Positions 57,183 to 64,000 of a stretch of 64,000 bases of DNA are shown here, one piece after another; within the stretch, counting starts at the first letter, position 1; every line of letters begins with the position of its first letter. Source of the stretch: Mesobacillus boroniphilus JCM 21738 (GTDB lineage: Bacteria > Bacillota > Bacilli > Bacillales > Cytobacillaceae); contig NZ_BAUW01000005.1 of assembly GCF_000517385.1 (NCBI RefSeq), forward strand, positions 37,084-101,083, written 5' to 3'. The position numbers and the translations under genes are program-made. The notes beneath the pieces are model-generated. The model searched no databases, was not told where the DNA came from, and saw only the letters and a list, made by a program, of their open reading frames with translations.

Positions 57183-60100
57183 TTAGTTGAATTTTATGTT
57201 TAATTTGTATGGTGTGATTGTTGTGTTGCCGAATGTGTCGCGTACTTTGATATGGTAGGTTCCCTTTTTCAGATTGAAATATACGATTTCGGTATCTCCT
57301 TCTGGATATAGGTCGCTTGTGGTGACTAGTTTGCCATTTTTGTATATGGATACTACTCCGTCCACTTCAGCTCCGGCAGCAAATTCAATTTTGCCTTTTG
57401 TTGTTTTATCAAGCTTTAGAACATACCAGTCTTCATCTCCATATGGGACTCCTGCATTCAGGTATCCTGAAGCACTCAATAAATCCTTGCCCTTTTTAGC
57501 AATTGTAAGTGGTTTCGATGGTATATTATTTTTCACTACAGAACCCTTATCCTCATCAATTTGATTAGCTGGTGCTATTGTCAATTTATAAGGCCACAGG
57601 GTTAAGGGAGTGATTCCTTCCATATAACCAAGTACGGCGATAATATAGTTTTCCCCTTTTTCTACTTTGAATGAACCATAGGTTTTACCAGTATCTATGC
57701 CTCTTTCAATAACCTGCATCCGATCATAATCTTCTTTATCAAGTTTCCTGTTTTTATTAAGATCCTCGAGCACGACCATTACTCCGTAGAAAGGTTCAAC
57801 TAATCCTTTGGGATATTGTTTGATCCACTTTTCCTCAATAGTCTTTCTCTCTAGTAAACCTGTATAGATTTCACTTTTCTTTGATTCAAGATAGAAGAAA
57901 TCTTCGTCATGTGGCATAGCGAAATTGCCTTCTACCACAGACCCAGGCAGGTTCTTTACGTTTTCCGGTTTATCGTTATCTTCGTATTTGTCCTGAGGAT
58001 TTTTGATTAACAAGTTGGAAGTGAATTTATACGGGTCGTATGATACATTACCATTAAAGTAATCTGCCCCAACTTTTACATAATAAGTAACTCCCTTTTT
58101 AAAACCAGTGTATACCTTTGAATTAAGTTTCACACTGTACCAGTCAAATTGAAGATTGGAACCAATTTGGCTGAGATAAGAAGAATTTTTTCCCTCCATA
58201 TCCTCCTCTTCAACAATCTCGTACACTTCCATTAATGGAACATTAGAATTTTCATTAATAAAATCAAACTCGTAGATCCCTGTTTCTTCAGGAGTAACAG
58301 CAAACCAATCTTCATCCTCCATCATTTGAAGGTACCCTTCACCTTCACCACCAATTTCATATGGCTGCGAGCCTTCTATGACCATATTCAAAAACTCTTG
58401 TTCAGGATTGTATCCTTCATCTTCTTTGATAGCTTCCTTCGTTTTTTCTACATTGCCTTCTTCTTCATATCGGTCAAACAATGGAAACATATCTTCATCA
58501 GGAGGAAGGATCTTCCCGTCAATTTTTAATGAATATGGAACCATAGAGGATTCTGGCTGCTGCTCTTCCTCCATTAAACTTGGGTCAAAAAAGTAATCGT
58601 AATATCCATAATAATTATCTTTCTTATTAGTAACTTTTACAATGTAGGCCGTCTCTGGCATCGCAGTAAAATTCAGCTTCTCTCCTTCGCTCACTCGCCC
58701 CTTGTTTTCATACATAAATGGGTCAAGCTGCATGTCTCCTGAAAGCAAGGCATCTAGAAAAGACTGCTTTTCTTCTTCTGGCCATGTTTCAAAGTCAGGA
58801 GGGAATATTTGATCTGCCATATAAACCGAAAGACTCGTATCCACGCCTGGTAGCTCGGACAATTCCATGCTGATTGCTTGCTCCTCATTTACAAAGAAGC
58901 TATAGTAATCATCATCTCCCTCTTCACCAAGTAAAGTGAACTTATTGTTTCCTGAATCGAAAGGCAAACTCACATCAACCGGCTTATCTATGGACGATTC
59001 ATCAGCAGATAACTCGGCTTGCTTCTTAAGTTTTAAATAAAATTTGGATTCTCCTCTTCCAGAATCATCATAGCTTCCATTCACTTCCTTTACTCCAATT
59101 GCAAGCGTACCATCAGCTGGAGCCTCAAAAAGTTTGCCTTCTGAAAGCCCTTCACGAACTTTATTTACTTCGAATGCCTCATTGCTCTCTTCTGAAAAAA
59201 ATTGAAGCATAAGTTTGTAGTCAAATTTTGATGATCCGTTAAGGACTAGCTGAATTTTATCCCCCTTTTTCACTTCTGATTTAAACCACTTTTCATCAAA
59301 CGGTGCAAGAATGCCCCCACGCAATGTTATCTGCTTTGATAAGTCTGCAATCCTTGCATTTTTCAGGATTTCCTTCTCATCCCAGACTCTCTTGGTCAAA
59401 TCCGGCAATTTCTTCATATCAAATTCAAGTGCTCTTACTGGATTGACCAAACCATTCCCGAACTTTACATCGAATCCTCGATCGCCAAGATCATCCGCTG
59501 TATGCTCAAGGATATATTCGACTTGCATAGGAGTTAATTTTGGATATTTCGATAGTAATAATGAGGCAATACCTGCAACCATGGGACTTGCCATTGAGGT
59601 TCCACTTAGTGGACGATAACTAGATTTTCTTTCATATTCATAAATGGTACTGTAAATCTCATTTCCTGGCGCAACAAGATCAACTGAAGTACCGAACGTA
59701 GAAAAACCAGATAGTGTTTTACCCTTGTCTACAGAGCCAACACTAATAACCCCTTCGTAGGCAGCAGGGTAGCTAAGTGAATCATCACCTGAGTTACCTG
59801 CAGCTGCAATGACCACCACACCTTTCTCAAATGCCTTTTTAATAGCTTCTTCTATCAATGATGAGCGCATTGGACCGCCAAGACTCATATTGATTACTTT
59901 TGCACCTTTTTCAACTGCAAGCAAAATGCCTTGGGCTATTGCGAAATCAGAAGCTCCCCAGCCGCGGTCAAAAACATCAATCGGCAGAATTTTGGCTTGT
60001 GGATTTACGCCATACCCACCCATGCCATTTCCTTTATTCGCTGCAATGATTCCCGCAACATGAGTACCATGATAATCCGGAGATCCTTGATTCATCGGGT

Positions 60101-60650
60101 TAACCGTATTGTATCCAGGAAGCAGTCTTCCTTTCAGATCAGGATGTTTTGTGTCGATACCTTGATCAATCACTGCAACAACAATATTATTCTTGCCTGC
60201 CATAGATTGAGCTTTTTCCAACTGTAGCATAGTATTTTGATACTGACCCCCAGCTTTAGGGTCTTCCAGGCCGAAAGGTTTATAGATGGCGCTCGGAGTA
60301 ACATTTTTAACCTTATGTAACCTTTGGTAATTTTTAATAACCTTGTCTAACGATTTTTTATTTTGAATTTTTACCACTGCATAATTTAAGTTTGAGAATT
60401 GCTTGATCAGCATTCCTCCGGCATTACGATGTTCTGCCTGAGTCAAAGGTTTACTAAATTTAATCACTAGAGTATCTTTGCTTAAGGCATCTTTTTGGGT
60501 TTGTATTTTGCCTCCAACCCTTCCATTCAAAAATGAAGATTCATAGTTTGTCTTGTTAGAAACAGCATAAACACTACTTCCGACCGTTGGTCCTATTAAC
60601 AAACTTGCACTTGCAACAACAATGGCAGTTTGCTTAATCCATTTTTTCAA
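57183..60650 (-). CDS. Large secreted subtilisin-like serine protease
   Basis: About 1155 residues from TTG 60650 (AAGGGGAG upstream). Signal peptide (about 1-30), an I9-like propeptide (about 40-115), then an S8 catalytic domain: Asp in VAVIDQGIDTKHPD, His in YHGTHVAGIIAAN, Asn in IAAAGNSGDDSLSYPA, Ser in LSGTSMASPMVAG. The remaining ~750 residues hold several PPC-like beta domains (DEDWFAVTPEETGIYEF; DYYSFFVNEEQ; EDFFYLESKKS; DEDWYVLKLDK), many acidic and possibly Ca-binding. No S-layer-homology or LPXTG anchor is visible. Probable extracellular protease. Confidence 0.92.
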   Translation of the reverse strand: MKKWIKQTAIVVASASLLIGPTVGSSVYAVSNKTNYESSFLNGRVGGKIQTQKDALSKDTLVIKFSKPLTQAEHRNAGGMLIKQFSNLNYAVVKIQNKKSLDKVIKNYQRLHKVKNVTPSAIYKPFGLEDPKAGGQYQNTMLQLEKAQSMAGKNNIVVAVIDQGIDTKHPDLKGRLLPGYNTVNPMNQGSPDYHGTHVAGIIAANKGNGMGGYGVNPQAKILPIDVFDRGWGASDFAIAQGILLAVEKGAKVINMSLGGPMRSSLIEEAIKKAFEKGVVVIAAAGNSGDDSLSYPAAYEGVISVGSVDKGKTLSGFSTFGTSVDLVAPGNEIYSTIYEYERKSSYRPLSGTSMASPMVAGIASLLLSKYPKLTPMQVEYILEHTADDLGDRGFDVKFGNGLVNPVRALEFDMKKLPDLTKRVWDEKEILKNARIADLSKQITLRGGILAPFDEKWFKSEVKKGDKIQLVLNGSSKFDYKLMLQFFSEESNEAFEVNKVREGLSEGKLFEAPADGTLAIGVKEVNGSYDDSGRGESKFYLKLKKQAELSADESSIDKPVDVSLPFDSGNNKFTLLGEEGDDDYYSFFVNEEQAISMELSELPGVDTSLSVYMADQIFPPDFETWPEEEKQSFLDALLSGDMQLDPFMYENKGRVSEGEKLNFTAMPETAYIVKVTNKKDNYYGYYDYFFDPSLMEEEQQPESSMVPYSLKIDGKILPPDEDMFPLFDRYEEEGNVEKTKEAIKEDEGYNPEQEFLNMVIEGSQPYEIGGEGEGYLQMMEDEDWFAVTPEETGIYEFDFINENSNVPLMEVYEIVEEEDMEGKNSSYLSQIGSNLQFDWYSVKLNSKVYTGFKKGVTYYVKVGADYFNGNVSYDPYKFTSNLLIKNPQDKYEDNDKPENVKNLPGSVVEGNFAMPHDEDFFYLESKKSEIYTGLLERKTIEEKWIKQYPKGLVEPFYGVMVVLEDLNKNRKLDKEDYDRMQVIERGIDTGKTYGSFKVEKGENYIIAVLGYMEGITPLTLWPYKLTIAPANQIDEDKGSVVKNNIPSKPLTIAKKGKDLLSASGYLNAGVPYGDEDWYVLKLDKTTKGKIEFAAGAEVDGVVSIYKNGKLVTTSDLYPEGDTEIVYFNLKKGTYHIKVRDTFGNTTITPYKLNIKFN

Positions 60651-60766
60651 ATTTCTCCCCTTCTTCCTATCTACCAAAATTTTCTATCTCTTATAATAGT
60701 AAGTGTATTGGCTTACAACAGCAAGAATTACCGTGTAATAATTATCGACAAAAAAATTAAAATATT

Positions 60767-60808
60767 AAAAGGGCCAGGCCCCTACTAAAGTAGGGGCCTG
60801 GCCCTTTT
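60767..60808. repeat. REP palindrome H
   Basis: Arm AAAAGGGCCAGGCCCCTACT, loop AA, perfect complement; 2 bp past the end of the 5'-nucleotidase gene and upstream of the subtilase gene. Confidence 0.95.
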
Positions 60809-60810
60809 GG

Positions 60811-62620
60811 TTAATTATTTACCGCTGCGAGTTTAGCCTTGGATGGTGTTTCATATTTGATATAGCCCTTCATGTTTGTGATGTAGTGTCCTGCACCTAC
60901 ACCATACTGACCGAAGTATTTTGAATCATAGTTATAAACTCTAAATGTCTGACCTGGTTTTAGAACCTTAACAAATATCAGTTTATCACCCTCACGCTTC
61001 CAAAGATTAATAGGCTTTGTTACGGAGATTCTTCCAATTTGGCCTTTTTTCAAGACCGCTTCATCCCAATAAACAACTGGAGTTGATTTTTGCTCTTCTG
61101 TAATTCTCTTTTCTACACTGTAATTAACAGTTCCTTGCTTTTGAATGAAGGAAATCAATACTTCATCAAGTGCAGGGAATTCATTTTCGGTTGGGCTGCT
61201 CTTAAAGGAAGTATATTCGTCTCCACCAGCTGCCAGGAAATCATTTGTAGCAACTAGATATTCCTTAGTCATGCTCATCGGCTGGTCATTTAACTTCATA
61301 GAATGAACCTCATGCCCGCTGGCTGGGTAGTATCGATAGCGAATGTCATTCCAGAAATATGCGGGAATGCCCCCTTCGTTTCTGGGTAAGCACTTACCCC
61401 ATTTTCAAGAGCTTCCTTTATCTGAGATCCAGTTAACATTTTAGTAACAATATAGTTTCCGAATGGCAATACAGTAATGACATCACCCTTCGTTATTGTA
61501 CCTTTTTGAATAGATGCTCTGATGCCGCCACCATTTGTAATTGCAATTTCCGCTCCAGATACGTCAATCATAGCATCTGTGATCAAGTTACCTAAATTAG
61601 TCTCCCCCGCACGAACTTGGTCTCGTTCACCATCGAGAGTAACGTCAGTTTTTCCGATTTCCTCTGATAGAATTGCTTTTTGAGATTCCTTAATATCATT
61701 AATTACCTTTTCAACAGCTGCGTCTGGTTGAATATTAGCTGTTTCTTCTTTGGTAACAAGCTTTGCTTTCTTATCGACTAACTTATTGCCTTCAAAAGTA
61801 AGTTCAACTACACCCAAGTTCTTTGTATATTCACCTGCACTAACAATAAGTGTGTCATTTTCCCCATTTAATCCTTCTACGAGTGTTGAATGACTGTGTC
61901 CATCTACAATAAGATCGATTCCTAGGGCACCTTTAGCAACTTTAATTGAAGTATCTGTGCTGGATTCGTCGATTCCAAGGTGAGAGACAGCAATAATCAT
62001 GTCTACTCCTTGAGCTTTTAATTCCTTCACCATTGCTTGAGCCTCAACAACAGGGTCTGTAAATGATAATCCCTCAACGTTTTCGGGTGAGTTTTATAAT
62101 GTGTTTCTGGTGTGGATAACCCGAAAATTCCAAGTTTAAGTCCATCAACTTCTTTGATTTCATATGGTTTAAGCAGTAAAGATCCGTCCTGCTTTCTCAC
62201 GTTTGCGCTTAATACAGGAAAAATCATCTTTTCTTCTAATTCAAGTAGTCTTTGATAGCCATAGTTAAAATCATGGTTTCCAGCAGCCATACCATCATAG
62301 CCGACTTCATTCATAACCTTAGTAATACTTTCACCTTTTTCAAGAGTCGCAAAAGTTGTTCCATGAAGAGTATCTCCCGCATCAAGTAATAGAGTATTAG
62401 GATTCAAAGCTTCATACTGTTTTACAAGAGTTGATAACTTAGCAAAGCCCATACCGTCATACTGTCCCTCATCGATGCGTCCATGTGAATCATTCGTATG
62501 TAAGATTGTAATCTTCTTTGATCCAACCTCTTCCGCGGAGGCAGTAAAACCTGCTCCAAAGCCAGAAAACACGATCAAAGTTGACGCTAAAGTGATAAAA
62601 CCTTTCTTAAAACCAACCAT
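60811..62620 (-). CDS. Secreted 5'-nucleotidase/metallophosphatase with C-terminal KGQIG module, two frameshifts
   Basis: Signal peptide then a calcineurin-like metallophosphatase: ILHTNDSHGRIDEG (metal ligands), LLLDAGDTLHGTTFA, MAAGNHDFNYG, DMIIAVSHLG and LIVDGHSHSTLVEG. The C-terminal 5'-nucleotidase domain has NLGNLITDAMIDVSGAEIAITNGGGIRASI and LATN-type substrate residues (EYLVATNDFLAAGGDEY). A KGQIG module forms the last ~85 residues (KKGQIGRISVTKPINLW, YETPSKAKLAAV). Two indels break the frame: TTTT 62080-62083 (five expected) and CCC 61315-61317 (four expected). Corrected length is about 603 residues. It would hydrolyse extracellular nucleotides. Confidence 0.9.
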
Positions 62621-62716
62621 TTTTACCCTCCTATCAAAATAGTAAAATTGTCACAATTACATTATATCCCCAAAACTGACAGAATTCCTTAAAAAATTGT
62701 AAATTTTTTAATAAGT

Positions 62717-62756
62717 TTAGGGCCAGGCTCCTACTTTAGTAGGGGGCTGGCCCTAA
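62717..62756. repeat. REP palindrome I (diverged)
   Basis: Arm TTAGGGCCAGGCTCCTACT, loop TT; the partner arm reads AGTAGGGGGCTGGCCCTAA, giving two non-complementary positions. It lies between the divergent 5'-nucleotidase and LTA-synthase-like genes. Confidence 0.9.
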
Positions 62757-62847
62757 GTTTTTTAATATTTTGTTAATTTTATTTTTTATTCATCTGAATT
62801 TTTTGGTATTATTTTACTCATATAGATTTGTTGGGGTGGTTTTGTGC

Positions 62848-63933
62848 TTGAAGTTTTATTTTAAAGATTCTTAAAAGATTTTAATCGCTGTTGTTATAGC
62901 TATATTGTGGTCGGCAAAGAATGTGTTTTTTGTTTCGGAGACTGATTTAACTCCTTTTATACAATTTATTCTTCTGTCTTCTCTGAGCTGCAGCCTAATT
63001 CTGTTGGGTTTGCTCTCATCGAAGAATAGAAAAGCAGGGTTCATTCTAGCCTTTTTTCTATATACATGTGCAAATCTTTTACTTTATGCCGTTTTAGTTT
63101 ACCAACGTTATTATCATGCGATCATAAGAATAGAATTGATGACACAAGCACGTCGACTTGGGGCTATTAAGGAATCTATCTATTCTCTTATGCACTTAAA
63201 GAATCTATGGTATATAGCTGATTTGCCCATTTTAGCTATTATCCTATTTATCTTATATAAAAAGAGACAAAATATTAACACTCATTGGTTTAGACACATA
63301 TTCATCCCTACTGGTTTAGCAGCCATCCTTTTTATGACTTTCCTTTTATACAAACACCCATATCCAGATCAATATAAAGTCTCGATCGCAGGAATTATTC
63401 CTGCACATGCATATGATTTAACATGGGTACTTTATAAAAAAATCTATTTAAAAGAAACTTTTCTTAATGAGGAAAACGTAACGAACTTAAAAACTCAATT
63501 TTTAGCTAATCATGAAATTCAAAAAACTTCTCCCTATTTCGGAAAATTCAAGGGTAGTAACATTATTATGGTTCAGGCTGAATCACTGAATACTTTTCCA
63601 ATAGGAATGAAGGTAGAAGGTCAAGAGGTAATACCAAATTTAAATGCACTTATTAAATCAAGCATGTATTACCCTAATACCTTTTTACAGATTGGTCGCG
63701 GAAATACATCTGATGCGGAGTTTGTTGCTAATAATTCAATTTATCCTATGGGGTACATAGGGGCTTACAAAGGATTCCCAACAAACAATTATCAATCATT
63801 AGGCAATCTTTTAATAAAACAAGGTTATTCAACCAGTGCAACTCATGGCAACTCTCCAGATTTTTGGAACCGTGAAACAGCTTATAAAAAGCAGGGATTC
63901 CAAGAGTTTTATCACATATCACATCCTAATTAA
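62848..63933 (+). pseudogene. Truncated LTA-synthase-like sulfatase-fold protein
   Basis: A likely TTG start at 62848 behind GGGGTGG gives KFYFKDS followed by an in-frame TAA at 62872; the frame then continues (KILIAVVIAILWSAKNVFF) with about five TM segments, the LtaS N-terminal topology. The extracellular sulfatase-fold domain starts with SNIIMVQAESLN (metal Glu) and IGRGNTSDAEF (catalytic Thr) but stops at 63933 after YHISHPN, lacking the second half of the domain (normal proteins are ~600-650 residues). Neither adjacent frame continues the domain, so this is a deletion or decay, not a homopolymer error. It would be inactive. Confidence 0.8.
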
Positions 63934-63967
63934 TCTTTAATAATTGATATTTGGGAAAAAATAGAGT

Positions 63968-63993
63968 AGGCGCATGAAAAATTTCATGCGCCT
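63968..63993. terminator. Strong hairpin at the right edge
   Basis: Perfect 12-bp stem AGGCGCATGAAA / TTTCATGCGCCT with loop AA. On the minus strand it is followed by CTATTTTTT, so it probably terminates a minus-strand gene beyond the window; the plus-strand side is cut off. Confidence 0.75.
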
Positions 63994-64000
63994 CTCACAG

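Noticed and set aside
9400..62100. Split genes as programmed ribosomal frameshifts
   Set aside because: Too many unrelated genes are affected; no slippery heptamer plus stem-loop is consistently present, and the breaks fall at homopolymers.
25146..62756. REP palindromes as a CRISPR array
   Set aside because: The copies are kilobases apart, are near-perfect palindromes without regular spacers, and no cas gene is present.

Overview
The window reads as a chromosome segment of a moderate-GC, flagellated Bacillaceae bacterium (Bacillus / Mesobacillus / Cytobacillus type). The flagellar late-gene block, comFA-comFC, degS-degU, yvyE, tagU/lytR, a lyt-type autolysin operon, gtaB and tagO occur in an order close to the Bacillus subtilis 310-degree region. 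The left ~5 kb and the 25-64 kb stretch are accessory.

Layout. 1-5 kb: low-GC mobile-element genes on the minus strand (a primase-polymerase running off the left edge, a protein with an SSB-like acidic tail, a tyrosine recombinase, a DUF960 protein, a two-TM protein of unknown function). 5.1-14.4 kb: hag, csrA, fliW, yviE, flgL, flgK, flgN, flgM, yvyF, comFC and comFA, all on the minus strand. The flagellin gene is interrupted by a 360-nt ORF-less group I intron, and its leader carries a near-perfect CsrA-binding hairpin. 14.4-14.8 kb: six perfect DnaA boxes in 421 bp. 14.9-18.2 kb: a DegV protein, an Sda-like peptide, degU and degS. 18.6-25.1 kb (plus strand): yvyE, an LCP ligase and an SH3b-equipped counterpart of lytABC. 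25.2-37.8 kb (minus): an eleven-gene surface-polysaccharide operon with a Wzx/Wzy/Wzz apparatus and WbpA-, WbpE-, WbpD- and WbpI-type enzymes for UDP-2,3-diacetamido-2,3-dideoxy-mannuronic acid; its wbpB-like gene survives only as a scar. 38-42.8 kb: tagO, secA2 and the S-layer assembly gene slaP. 42.8-64 kb: secreted and surface proteins (SbsC-domain transglycosylase, NlpC/P60 hydrolase, phosphodiester glycosidase, PPEP/lethal-factor-like metallopeptidase, CAP protein, MBOAT/SGNH O-acetylation pair, beta-propeller, giant subtilase, 5'-nucleotidase, decayed LTA-synthase-like gene).

How it fits together. I read 25-63 kb as an envelope island. The polysaccharide operon would make a diacetamido-uronic-acid wall polymer, TagO would prime it, the MBOAT/SGNH pair could acetylate it, SecA2/SlaP would export S-layer-type proteins, and the neighbouring secreted enzymes share an unnamed ~85-residue module ('KGQIG module') in five proteins. 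A family of ~40-bp palindromes (nine copies, only between 25.1 and 62.8 kb) surrounds a RAYT (Y1 transposase) gene and marks a REP/RAYT system.

Quality warning. Eleven genes carry at least 17 one-base indels, nearly all in homopolymers. They look like sequencing or assembly errors, so I annotate those genes as whole with their frameshifts noted. The hag intron, the wbpB scar and the truncated LTA-synthase-like gene are different and look genuine.
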